NCBI GenBank assembly: GCA_945897185.1
Contig: CAMDFC010000004.1
Coordinates: forward strand, 1-64,000
From: Chitinophaga pinensis
Lineage (GTDB): Bacteria; Bacteroidota; Bacteroidia; Chitinophagales; Chitinophagaceae
Length of the DNA stretch: 64,000 bases
Direction: 5' to 3'
In this document: piece by piece, positions 32,707 through 41,866 of the stretch
Layout: each line of letters opens with the position of its first letter
How positions within the stretch are numbered: position 1 is the first letter of the stretch
The notes under the pieces: generated by a model
Databases searched by the model: none
Told to the model about the DNA's origin: nothing
Seen by the model: the letters and a program-made list of their open reading frames with translations, nothing else
Program-made: the position numbers and the translations under genes

Positions 32707-33540
32707 ATGAAAAAACTATTTCTAGGTTTAGCAGCATTAGCCTTATTTAATTTTACACAAGCACAAGGGTTAAAAACACCTTCTCCTTCTACTTCACAAA
32801 CAGTTAAGCAAGAATTTGGACTAGGAAGTATTGAACTATCCTATTCAAGGCCCAATACCAAAGGCAGAACCATCTTCGGTGATTTAGTGCCTTTTGGTGC
32901 AGTATGGCGCACTGGAGCCAATAGTGCGACAACACTAACTTTTTCCGAAGAAGTGATTATTGGAGGCAAAAATATTCCTGCCGGTAAATATGGCTTATTG
33001 ACCATCCCAGGGGCAGCTGAGTGGACCATCATTATTACTAAACAATTGGATGTTACTTCACCATCTGCATACAAACAAGAAATGGATGTAGTAAGAGTTA
33101 CCGCTCCTACTGTTGCTATGCCTTATGCAATTGAATCTTTCATGGTCTTTTTTGAAAATGTAAGTAGCAATTCTCTAGAGTTGATGATTATCTGGGGGAA
33201 AACTGCAGTGAGCCTGCCAATCAAGGTTGACATAGACAGCAAGATTATGGCTCAAATTGAGAGCTTGATGAATACAGACAACAAGCCCTATTTTAATGCT
33301 GCCATGTACTACATAGACAACAATAAAGATTTAAACAAGGCTGCAGGGTGGTTAGAAAAAGCAACTGCTCAAACGCCCAATGCCTATTGGATTTGGTACC
33401 AAAAAGCAAGATGCCTTGCACTACTTGGTAAAAAAGCAGAAGCCATGACCACTTCAATAAAATCCTTAGAATTGGCCAGAGCAGGAAAGAATCCAGATTA
33501 TGTAACACTAAATGAAAAGTTACAGTCCACTTTAAAATAG
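32707..33540 (+). CDS. DUF2911 domain-containing secreted protein
   Basis: Signal peptide; LSYSRPNTKGRTIFGDLVPFGAVWRTGANSATTLTFSEEV. Confidence 0.88.
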   Translation: MKKLFLGLAALALFNFTQAQGLKTPSPSTSQTVKQEFGLGSIELSYSRPNTKGRTIFGDLVPFGAVWRTGANSATTLTFSEEVIIGGKNIPAGKYGLLTIPGAAEWTIIITKQLDVTSPSAYKQEMDVVRVTAPTVAMPYAIESFMVFFENVSSNSLELMIIWGKTAVSLPIKVDIDSKIMAQIESLMNTDNKPYFNAAMYYIDNNKDLNKAAGWLEKATAQTPNAYWIWYQKARCLALLGKKAEAMTTSIKSLELARAGKNPDYVTLNEKLQSTLK

Positions 33541-33554
33541 TAGCCCTAAAACAT

Positions 33555-33589
33555 TAAAAATGCCCGCTATTAAATAGTGGGCATTTTTA
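33555..33589. terminator. Bidirectional intrinsic terminator
   Basis: AAAAATGCCCGCTAT / ATAGTGGGCATTTTT between convergent genes. Confidence 0.85.
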
Positions 33590-34207
33590 TTTTACAAGGT
33601 AGGTTAACCAATGATCCTCTACCTGTAAGCAGATTACCTCCAAACTAACCCCTTCCACTTTGCCAAATTGTACAGTTTGTACAGCAGAATCGAATTCTTT
33701 TTTATCCTCGATTTTTATATCCTTTGCAAAATCTACTCCACCCTTACCCCACCATTTGTATACGGTCTCTTTGATAGACCAATAAAGTGTAAGTCTTGAA
33801 ATTAAGCTTTGCTCATCTAAGCCACTGAGAGATTTAATTTCATCCGCATGTAAAAACTTATTCTTGATGCGTAAAACACGAGGAGTGATTTTTTCTATGT
33901 CTATACCCACGGGAAAATCATTACTCAGCACAACTGCTGCCATTTGAGTAGTATGAGATAAATTGAATTCGAATTGATTAGAAATTAACTCCGGCTTTCC
34001 CGCCTCCCCCAAAGAAATATGTTGAATTGGAAAATTCGGCTCCAAATATGTTATAAGAAATCTAGTAGCCAATTGCTGTAGACTACGGTCAGGATGTATT
34101 GCATTGGCTTGATAAGAAATGGTAGACGAAAAAAATGCTGCTTCTTCCTCTATTTTCCAAACCCCCAATTTAAATGAGCTCGTTTCTTTTAACAACAACA
34201 ATGACAT
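33587..34207 (-). CDS. 4'-phosphopantetheinyl transferase superfamily protein
   Basis: FNLSHTTQMAAVVLSNDFPVGIDIEKI; LYWSIKETVYKWWGKGGVDFAKDI. Confidence 0.92.
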   Translation of the reverse strand: MSLLLLKETSSFKLGVWKIEEEAAFFSSTISYQANAIHPDRSLQQLATRFLITYLEPNFPIQHISLGEAGKPELISNQFEFNLSHTTQMAAVVLSNDFPVGIDIEKITPRVLRIKNKFLHADEIKSLSGLDEQSLISRLTLYWSIKETVYKWWGKGGVDFAKDIKIEDKKEFDSAVQTVQFGKVEGVSLEVICLQVEDHWLTYLVK

Positions 34208-34317
34208 AGTGTAAAGTTACAAGTAAAGCCTATTTATTTTACCTGTTTACAGTTTGTTGAAAAAATTTGTTTCTTAACTAGCAAGCTATTCCGAATTTTG
34301 AACTGCAAAAAAAAGCT

Positions 34318-34854
34318 ATGATTTTATCAGACAAACGAATTTTAGAGGAAATAGAGAAAGGGAGTATCAAAATAACTCCTTTTGAGAAATCTTGCGTTGG
34401 TAGCAACTCTTACGACGTTCATTTGGGCAAACACTTGGCCACATACAAAAACCATATTTTAGATGCCAAAGTCCATAATGAAATTGAATATTTCGAAATC
34501 TCAGATGAGGGCTTTGTTTTATATCCCCATGTCTTTTATTTAGGAGTTACACAGGAATATACAGAAACACACGAGCACGTTCCTTTCCTTGAGGGCAAAT
34601 CATCAACCGGAAGATTGGGTATTGACATTCACGCCACTGCAGGCAAAGGAGATGTGGGTTTTTGTGGAAACTGGACATTGGAAATTTCTGTAAAGCAACC
34701 CGTCAAAATTTACCATGGCATGCCCATAGGACAACTTATCTATTTCCCCGTAGAAGGTGAAATTGAAGTAAAATACAACCAGAAATCAAACGCCAAATAC
34801 AGTGGACAGCCTGATCGACCAATTGAAAGTATGATGTGGAAGAACAAATTTTAA
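34318..34854 (+). CDS. dcd: dCTP deaminase
   Basis: MILSDKRILEEIEKGSIKITPF; NSYDVHLG; LEGKSSTGRLGIDIHATAGKGDVGFCGNWTLEI. Confidence 0.96.
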   Translation: MILSDKRILEEIEKGSIKITPFEKSCVGSNSYDVHLGKHLATYKNHILDAKVHNEIEYFEISDEGFVLYPHVFYLGVTQEYTETHEHVPFLEGKSSTGRLGIDIHATAGKGDVGFCGNWTLEISVKQPVKIYHGMPIGQLIYFPVEGEIEVKYNQKSNAKYSGQPDRPIESMMWKNKF

Positions 34855-35585
34855 ATAAGAGATTGTCTGTCAAAGAACAGGTTCTTGAATACAGAACCCT
34901 ATTGGTAGTGATGCGCTACCCAAAATTCCTGTCCTTTCTTGGGTTTCTCTCAATGGTTTTATTTCATTTCCCATTGTTCTTCAAAAAAAATATTCACTTC
35001 TATAAATTAATGGGGACGGGTAAAAATGGAAGTTTCGATATAGTTCCAGACTTGTCGCAATGGTCAATTATCCTCTTCTTCAACAAAGCTGAATTTCCAG
35101 ATCAAGAAATTCAACACTTATCCAAAGCATTATTGGGCAATTTCATCTTGAGATGGCTCAAGTTATTTAATACCAAAAACAAGTTTTTACTACTAGAGCC
35201 TTATGCAGGGCATGGCAGTTGGGATGGAAATTCGTTTGTGCAAAATAGAAAATCTGAAATGACAGTTGAGGGGAGAATCGGGGTACTTACAAGGGCATCA
35301 ATTCGACTAAATCGACTTACTGCATTTTGGAAGGCCGTACCCGCTACTTCTAAAGACATGCATAAAAACGATGGTTTTATCTACTCTATAGGTATTGGAG
35401 AAATCCCTTTGATAAAACAAGCTACCTTCAGTATATGGGAATCTGAGGCCCAGATGAAAACTTACGCCTATAAAATGAGCGCTCATCAGGAAGTAATTAA
35501 AAGAACCCGGGCAGAAAGATGGTACAGTGAGGAAATGTTTCTGCGCTTCAAAATTATAAAAACCAACCCCGAGTTTACCCCTTAA
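34836..35585 (+). CDS. Spheroidene monooxygenase (CrtA)-like protein
   Basis: GRIGVLTRASIRLNRLTAFWKAVP; GFIYSIGIGEIPLIKQATFSIWESEAQMKTYAYKMSAHQEVIKRTRAERWYSEEMFLRF resembles CrtA. Confidence 0.78.
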   Translation: MEEQILNKRLSVKEQVLEYRTLLVVMRYPKFLSFLGFLSMVLFHFPLFFKKNIHFYKLMGTGKNGSFDIVPDLSQWSIILFFNKAEFPDQEIQHLSKALLGNFILRWLKLFNTKNKFLLLEPYAGHGSWDGNSFVQNRKSEMTVEGRIGVLTRASIRLNRLTAFWKAVPATSKDMHKNDGFIYSIGIGEIPLIKQATFSIWESEAQMKTYAYKMSAHQEVIKRTRAERWYSEEMFLRFKIIKTNPEFTP

Positions 35586-35595
35586 TTATCCAATC

Positions 35596-36486
35596 ATGAA
35601 GATCTTACTAACTGGTAGCAACGGTATGTTAGGTTCTTGGATTGCTGAATATTTAAGTGCAAGTACCCATGAAACTATGGCCACGGGAAAGGGACATTTT
35701 AGGCTCGCACAGTCTTTCATTCACGAAAATTTCACCTACACTACCTTAGATATAACAGATCGAGATGCAGTAATGAAGTGCATCAAAGCATTCGCACCAG
35801 ACACCATAATTCATTCCGCTGCAATTACACAAGTAGATGATTGTGAATTAAATAAAAGATTTTGCTATAGTGTTAATGTAGATGGAACAAAAAATATTAT
35901 TGATGCTGCAAAAGAGGTAGATGCCAGAATTTGCTATCTGTCAACCGACTTTGTGTTTAGTGGTGAAGCCGGTCCTTATCAAGAAACGGATTCCGCGGTT
36001 CCAGTAAATTATTATGGGGCAACCAAGTTGCTGGCTGAAGAGCTTGTCGGAAAAAGTGGATTACATTGGTGTACCATTAGAACCATTCTTTTGTATGGAA
36101 AAGCAGATCCCTTGAAACGCTCAAACTTCGTTTATTGGATTAAAAAAAATCTTGAAGAGGGTACTAAAATTAAAGTGGTAAATGACCAAATTCGAACCCC
36201 TACCTATATTCCAGATCTTGTAAACGGAATATTTCTCTGCCTCAACAAAGAGGCACAAGGTATATTTCATATATCAGGAGCTGATGTATTAACTCCTTTT
36301 GAAATGGCATTAGCAATTGCAAACCACCTCAAATTGAACAAAGAATTGCTTGAACCTGTGGATGCATCTAGCTTTAGCCAGGCAGGCAGGAGGCCCTTAA
36401 AAACAGGTTTTATCATCGAAAAAGCCAAAAAAGAACTGGGTTATTCACCAACAGATTTTCAAAACAGCTTGAGACTGCTTTTTTGA
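35596..36486 (+). CDS. SDR-family sugar nucleotide reductase (dTDP-4-dehydrorhamnose reductase-like)
   Basis: KILLTGSNGMLGSWIAEYL; IIHSAAITQVDDCE; YYGATKLLAEELV. Confidence 0.87.
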   Translation: MKILLTGSNGMLGSWIAEYLSASTHETMATGKGHFRLAQSFIHENFTYTTLDITDRDAVMKCIKAFAPDTIIHSAAITQVDDCELNKRFCYSVNVDGTKNIIDAAKEVDARICYLSTDFVFSGEAGPYQETDSAVPVNYYGATKLLAEELVGKSGLHWCTIRTILLYGKADPLKRSNFVYWIKKNLEEGTKIKVVNDQIRTPTYIPDLVNGIFLCLNKEAQGIFHISGADVLTPFEMALAIANHLKLNKELLEPVDASSFSQAGRRPLKTGFIIEKAKKELGYSPTDFQNSLRLLF

Positions 36487-36570
36487 GGTATTGTTATTCC
36501 CTACTATAGTGTTGTGGATAAGAGTTCGCAATTCCATGCCCCAATTAACTCATAAATAACTTTAAATTAT

Positions 36571-36578
36571 TAAATTTG
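36571..36578 (+). promoter_or_regulatory. Candidate -7 box (TAAATTTG) for pfkA
   Basis: Exact TAnnTTTG, 58 nt upstream of the pfkA ATG. Confidence 0.4.
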
Positions 36579-36636
36579 CGACCAGCTAAAACCCACAACG
36601 AAAGTTTACCCTTCAAGAAACAATACCAACAACCCC

Positions 36637-37620
36637 ATGGCAAAAAAAGTAACAAAAATTGGTGTCATGACTTCAGGAGGAGATTCCCCTGGCATGAATG
36701 CCTGCATAAGAGCTGTTGTTAGAACAGGGATTTACCACAAACTTGAGGTTTTTGGCATAACAAGAGGATACTCAGGGTTAATTGATAACGACATCCACAA
36801 AATGGAGTCGAGAAGTGTTGCAAACATCATACAAAGAGGTGGTACAATTTTAAAAACTGCGAGGTGCAAAGAGTTTCTTACACCGGAAGGAAGAAAAAAA
36901 GCCTACAACAACCTCAAAAAACTGGGCATCGATGGACTTGTAATTATTGGTGGCGACGGCTCGTTCAAAGGAGCCCAAGTTTTTTCAAATGAATTCAACA
37001 TCCCTTGCATAGGAATACCGGGCACGATTGATAAGGATATTGCAGGAACCGACTTCACCATTGGTTTTGATACTGCAGTAAATACAGCCATTGAAGCCAT
37101 AGACAAAATAAGAGATACGGCCGATGCCCACGATCGTCTATTCATTGTAGAAGTTATGGGAAGGGATTCAGGCTATATTGCCCTTCACAGTGGAATTGGG
37201 ACTGGAGCTGAACATATTTTAATCCCGGAGCGAAAGACTGACATTGAAGCGATTATTACCTCCCTCCAAGAAAAAGAAAAAAGAAAAAAACTCGTAAATA
37301 TTGTTATTGTAGCCGAAGGTGATGATTATGGAGGGGGCACAGACCTGGCAAATCTGATTAAAGAGCGGATCCCAAATTTTGACATCAGAGTTGCTATTCT
37401 TGGACATATCCAGCGTGGGGGCTCACCAACATCAATAGATAGGTTGATTGCAAGTAGAATGGGTTACTCTGCTGTAGAGTGCCTCATTGAGGGCAAAACC
37501 AATTTGATGGTAGGAATCATGAACAACAAGATGCATTTCACCCCATTAGACAAAGCCGTAAAAGCAAAGCAAAAAATAAGTGACGAATGGCTGAAGATTG
37601 TAAAAATTTTAGCCACTTAA
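36637..37620 (+). CDS. pfkA: ATP-dependent 6-phosphofructokinase
   Basis: GVMTSGGDSPGMNACIRAVVR; IGGDGSFKGAQ; GIPGTIDKDIAGTDFTIGFDTA. Confidence 0.97.
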   Translation: MAKKVTKIGVMTSGGDSPGMNACIRAVVRTGIYHKLEVFGITRGYSGLIDNDIHKMESRSVANIIQRGGTILKTARCKEFLTPEGRKKAYNNLKKLGIDGLVIIGGDGSFKGAQVFSNEFNIPCIGIPGTIDKDIAGTDFTIGFDTAVNTAIEAIDKIRDTADAHDRLFIVEVMGRDSGYIALHSGIGTGAEHILIPERKTDIEAIITSLQEKEKRKKLVNIVIVAEGDDYGGGTDLANLIKERIPNFDIRVAILGHIQRGGSPTSIDRLIASRMGYSAVECLIEGKTNLMVGIMNNKMHFTPLDKAVKAKQKISDEWLKIVKILAT

Positions 37621-37627
37621 CGATATA

Positions 37628-37656
37628 AAACAGCAGTTTCATTTCTGCTTTTTTAT
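37628..37656 (+). terminator. Intrinsic terminator after pfkA
   Basis: AGCAG / CTGCT stem followed by T-tract. Confidence 0.6.
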
Positions 37657-37680
37657 TTTATTAAATTACAACCAAGACGA

Positions 37681-39171
37681 ATGAGCAAAAACATAGACAA
37701 ATACTTATATCAGCAGATGGATAATAGCGCTGGCCATGAGCATACCATTCACAGGACTAAAATAGTAGCAACTGTTGGACCAGCTTGTGATACCTCCGAA
37801 AAGTTATTACAACTCGTAAGAGCAGGTGTAAATGTATTTAGGTTGAATTTCTCACATGGCGCTCATGAAGACAAAAAAAGAATCATCGACCACATCAGAA
37901 AAATCAATATTACCGAACCCTACAACATTGCAATTTTAGGTGATCTACAAGGGCCTAAACTGAGAGTAGGAGAAATTGAAAACAATTCCTTGCTTGTTAA
38001 AGAGGGAGATATACTTACGTTCACAAACGAGAAGTTGATCGGGACAATTGAAAAAATTTATGTCTCCTACCCTAACCTTGCTGGAGATGTATTAGTAGGA
38101 AATACCATTATGATTGATGATGGAAAAATAGAAGTGGTTGTGCATGAGATAATGTCCAATAATGATGTTAAGGTAAGAGTAAAACTGGGTGGGATCATCT
38201 CCTCTAAAAAGGGACTAAACTTACCTGACACAAAAATATCATTACCGGCATTAACGGATAAGGATCTCAAAGACCTTGACTTTATCATGAAAGAACAACT
38301 CGATTGGGTTGCGCTCTCCTTTGTTAGGAGAGTTGAAGATATTATTGGCATCAAAGAAATTCTGAAAAACAACAAAAGCACTTCAAAAGTTATTGCAAAA
38401 ATAGAAATGCCTGAAGCGCTTGAAAATCTAAATGAAATTATTGCCGTTTCTCATGGGGTAATGGTGGCCAGGGGTGATTTGGGTGTTGAGGTTCCCATTG
38501 AAAGAGTTCCTCTTATCCAAAGACAAATCATCAGGGAGTGTTTAAAAAGAGGAAAGCCAGTGATTGTTGCTACTCAAATGATGGAGAGCATGATTGACAA
38601 GGTAAAACCAAACAGAAGTGAGAGTACAGATGTGGCCAATGCCGTACTAGAAGGCGCAGATGCTGTTATGTTGAGTGGTGAAACTGCCACTGGAAACCAC
38701 CCTGCATTGGTTGTTGAGACCATGCGCAAAATTATTATGGAAGCGGAAAGAACTGAATACCGCTACAATAGAGACGAAGACATCAAGCCTACTCCAAAAT
38801 CAGCTACCTATATTAGTGACGCAGTATGCTTAACAGCCTGCAGACTTGCACACAGTACAGATGCAGATGCACTTATTGGTATGACGCAAACAGGCTATAC
38901 CGGATTTGTTCTCAGCAGCTATCGACCAAAATCAAACCTGTTTGTATTCACCAAAGAGAAAAGTTTGGTTAACCAACTCAGTTTAAGCTGGGGAGTTAGG
39001 GCTTTTTTCTACGATGAAGAAGCTGGATATGATCAAATTATTGCTGATCAAATTCAAATTTTAAAAGAAAGAGGATTTATTAAAAAGGGACAAGTTGTAG
39101 TAAACACGGGGAGCACACCTGTTGAGCTTCACTTATCCACCAATACCATCAAGGTTACTGTAGTTGAATGA
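37681..39171 (+). CDS. pyk: Pyruvate kinase
   Basis: HRTKIVATVGPACDTSEKL; VFRLNFSHGAHEDK; VMVARGDLGVEVPIERVP; DAVMLSGETATGNHP. Confidence 0.97.
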   Translation: MSKNIDKYLYQQMDNSAGHEHTIHRTKIVATVGPACDTSEKLLQLVRAGVNVFRLNFSHGAHEDKKRIIDHIRKINITEPYNIAILGDLQGPKLRVGEIENNSLLVKEGDILTFTNEKLIGTIEKIYVSYPNLAGDVLVGNTIMIDDGKIEVVVHEIMSNNDVKVRVKLGGIISSKKGLNLPDTKISLPALTDKDLKDLDFIMKEQLDWVALSFVRRVEDIIGIKEILKNNKSTSKVIAKIEMPEALENLNEIIAVSHGVMVARGDLGVEVPIERVPLIQRQIIRECLKRGKPVIVATQMMESMIDKVKPNRSESTDVANAVLEGADAVMLSGETATGNHPALVVETMRKIIMEAERTEYRYNRDEDIKPTPKSATYISDAVCLTACRLAHSTDADALIGMTQTGYTGFVLSSYRPKSNLFVFTKEKSLVNQLSLSWGVRAFFYDEEAGYDQIIADQIQILKERGFIKKGQVVVNTGSTPVELHLSTNTIKVTVVE

Positions 39172-39638
39172 TCAACCCAAATGGACTAACCATATATACT
39201 GATGGAGCTGCTAGGGGGAATCCTGGCAGAGGTGGTTATGGTGCAATATTAATGTGGAAGGAAGAAGTAAAAGAAATTTCACAGGGTTACACGTATACCA
39301 CAAACAACAGAATGGAGTTGATGTCTGTAATTGCAGCACTCTCTTTACTCAAAAGGCCTAACCTCAATATCGAAATTTACTCCGATAGCAAGTATGTAGT
39401 TCAGGCTGTAATGGAGAAATGGTTAGACAAATGGATAGCCACAGATTTTAAAGGAGGGAAAAAAAACCCAGACCTATGGAGAAAGTACTATTCCCTATCT
39501 AGAGAACACCAAATTAAGTTTGTTTGGGTAAAAGGGCACGCAAGCAATCCTTATAACCAGAGGTGTGATGAACTTGCAACAAGTGCTGCAGACGGAAAAA
39601 ATCTTATTGAAGACAGTGGGTTTAAGCCTTTGACTTAA
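39168..39638 (+). CDS. rnhA: Ribonuclease HI
   Basis: LTIYTDGAARGNPGRGGYGAIL; NNRMELMSVIAAL; WVKGHASNPYNQRCDELA; ATGA overlap with pyk. Confidence 0.96.
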   Translation: MINPNGLTIYTDGAARGNPGRGGYGAILMWKEEVKEISQGYTYTTNNRMELMSVIAALSLLKRPNLNIEIYSDSKYVVQAVMEKWLDKWIATDFKGGKKNPDLWRKYYSLSREHQIKFVWVKGHASNPYNQRCDELATSAADGKNLIEDSGFKPLT

Positions 39639-40179
39639 TCAGTTTCCCTGCCATTATGTAATTCGCTCCAAATAAAAATGCACCGAACACAACAGTTGCA
39701 ACAACGCTGTTTGCATAGAAAGGAATCCCATCAATATAAGTTTGCATCAATCCACTGAAGGTCTTGGCACGCTGAAAACCTCCATTACCAATCCAGGTAA
39801 CAAAATTTGAAGCAAGAAAGAAGAGTGTAGGTGCTGCAAATGCCCCTTTGGCAATTGAACTTAACTTAGTTGGGTTAATAAAGAATCCTACTATGGTTAA
39901 GGATCCAAACAATAAATAATTTAACCACATACCTTGATAGAATCCGCTTATTTCAAAAAGACCATTGATATATAGCAATTCATATACTACGTCGGATATC
40001 AACAAAGACAATATAGGTAGCAAAAAAGAAAGTTTCTTATCCGCAAAAACAGCTCCTCCAAATATTGCCATAGCAAATTGCGGAGCGAAACCCCAAGGAC
40101 GACCAGGTATTGCCCTGTATAGCGCCGCAAGAAAAACCAACATCAAAAAAGAGCGGAATGTATATTTATTCAATTTCAT
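39622..40179 (-). CDS. DUF6580-like integral membrane protein
   Basis: Multiple TM segments; ALYRAIPGRPWGFAPQFAMAIFGGAVFADKK. Confidence 0.7.
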   Translation of the reverse strand: MKLNKYTFRSFLMLVFLAALYRAIPGRPWGFAPQFAMAIFGGAVFADKKLSFLLPILSLLISDVVYELLYINGLFEISGFYQGMWLNYLLFGSLTIVGFFINPTKLSSIAKGAFAAPTLFFLASNFVTWIGNGGFQRAKTFSGLMQTYIDGIPFYANSVVATVVFGAFLFGANYIMAGKLIKSKA

Positions 40180-40193
40180 ATCCTGAATTTAGA

Positions 40194-40201
40194 CAAAAAT
40201 A
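40194..40201 (-). promoter_or_regulatory. Candidate -7 box (TATTTTTG) for the DUF6580-like gene
   Basis: Exact TAnnTTTG 14 nt upstream of the ATG on the minus strand. Confidence 0.45.
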
Positions 40202-40268
40202 GTAATTTATGCTACTAGAAGTGTTGAATCAGTAGCAACAGTTTTCCTCATGATGTGCATAGTTTAGA

Positions 40269-41453
40269 TTAAATAGGTACCGTGGCAATAAACAGCTCTA
40301 CTTCTGTATATGCCTTTATTGTAATCTGCTCATTAGGTTCAACAAAAAAAGCGGCTACTCCTTTTGTGGATATAGACGACTCCCCCATCCATGAAGCTTC
40401 GCCTTCCATCACAAGAAAAATTGATGGACCAGCAAACTTCAACAGCTTTTGTTCCTCAGAAAAAAGCCTAATCCGGTGTAAAGAAAAATCGCTTGATGCA
40501 CTCGGATAAAACTGATCACCCACGGTATTGACAGGTATCACATTAGGTATTGTAATATCAAAAGAGGTTTGTGCCAACAACTCAGGAATATCAATGTATT
40601 TATTGGTAAGACCTGCTCTCAATACATTATCTGAATTAGACATCAACTCAATATTTTGTCCCTCTAAATACGCATGCAACAAGCCAGCACCCTGAAATAT
40701 CCCTTCCCCTTTCTTTAGGTGAAGAATATTCATGAGATAGATAGAAAAGATGCCATTGTCGTATTGCCCATCTCCTGAAAGGTTAAGTATGGCGCGAGCT
40801 GCCCAAAAATCTGGTCCGCTTTTAGGCAATTTTCCATCTTGGTATAGCGGTATAATTGTTTGTGCATGCTTCTCTAAAACAAGATTAACTTCTTGCTGAG
40901 GCAAATTCAATAAATGTCTATAAAGCCCTTTTATTCCTTCTTCTTCATACAGACTTTTGAAAGGTTTCAAAAAATCATAGGTGTCGACTGTTTGTGAAAT
41001 TTGGTTTGAAAAACCATGTAGAAGCCAAAACTCACTTAACGCAACCATCATTTCTGGCTTATGGTTATCGTCTTTATAGTTTCGATGTGGGGCATCCAAT
41101 GCAATTCCCATATGGCTTTCGCGCTCAAAACCAATCTCAGCCATTGATTTATTTGGATGCACCTGAATACTCAACATGTCTTTTACATCCAAGATTTTAA
41201 GTAAAAAAGGCAATCCTTTAAATTTACTAGCGGTAGGATTTCCAAGATGCCTAAATTTATCAGAATTAACTAAGTTCAATAATGTTGTAGTTGCATTTTC
41301 ACCTAAATGAACCATAGCCGGAGCGCCAGGATGTACCCCTAACCAATATTCAGCAAAGGGTTTATCATCCTTGTTATCTTGTCCTAAACACGCAGGCAAG
41401 AAAGTATTTCCTCCCCAGGCATAATGTTGTATTCTTCCCTCCAGTCTGTACAT
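40269..41453 (-). CDS. manA: Mannose-6-phosphate isomerase, class I
   Basis: MYRLEGRIQHYAWGG; FAEYWLGVHPGAPA; LPFLLKILDVKDMLSIQVHPNKSMAE; DNHKPEMMVAL. Confidence 0.95.
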   Translation of the reverse strand: MYRLEGRIQHYAWGGNTFLPACLGQDNKDDKPFAEYWLGVHPGAPAMVHLGENATTTLLNLVNSDKFRHLGNPTASKFKGLPFLLKILDVKDMLSIQVHPNKSMAEIGFERESHMGIALDAPHRNYKDDNHKPEMMVALSEFWLLHGFSNQISQTVDTYDFLKPFKSLYEEEGIKGLYRHLLNLPQQEVNLVLEKHAQTIIPLYQDGKLPKSGPDFWAARAILNLSGDGQYDNGIFSIYLMNILHLKKGEGIFQGAGLLHAYLEGQNIELMSNSDNVLRAGLTNKYIDIPELLAQTSFDITIPNVIPVNTVGDQFYPSASSDFSLHRIRLFSEEQKLLKFAGPSIFLVMEGEASWMGESSISTKGVAAFFVEPNEQITIKAYTEVELFIATVPI

Positions 41454-41509
41454 TTCTTAAAATTTAAATATTGCCTATTTCTATTTTCAAAGTTAATTGA
41501 TTAGTACGT

Positions 41510-41866
41510 ATGGCAAAACACAATGAAACGGGCAAATTGGGAGAATCCCTTGCTAAAAAATGGCTAGAACAACAAGATTATTTTATCAAAGAGGTGAATT
41601 GGCGCTTTGGAAAATGGGAAATAGACATTATTGCGCTTAAAGAAGAAAAACTTCATTTTATTGAGGTGAAAACCAGAAGAACGAATATTTATGGCTATCC
41701 TGAAGACTTGGTTGATAAAAACAAATTACGCTATTTTATTTCTGCTGGAACCGCCTACATTAGAAGAAACAAGGGCTTTAGGTGGATTCGATTTGACATC
41801 TTATCCATTACATTAGACGCCTTCGACAAACCAAGCTTCTTTTTAATTGAAGATGTCTACTTCTAA
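41510..41866 (+). CDS. YraN family (UPF0102) protein
   Basis: GKLGESLAKKWLEQQDYFI; WRFGKWEIDIIALKEEKLHFIEVKTRR. Confidence 0.93.
   Translation: MAKHNETGKLGESLAKKWLEQQDYFIKEVNWRFGKWEIDIIALKEEKLHFIEVKTRRTNIYGYPEDLVDKNKLRYFISAGTAYIRRNKGFRWIRFDILSITLDAFDKPSFFLIEDVYF

Noticed and set aside
40200-40268. Small ORF MHIMRKTVATDSTLLVA and TGCTACT/AGTAGCA hairpin between manA and the DUF6580-like gene
   Set aside because: No U-tract, no amino acid bias and no coupling evidence.
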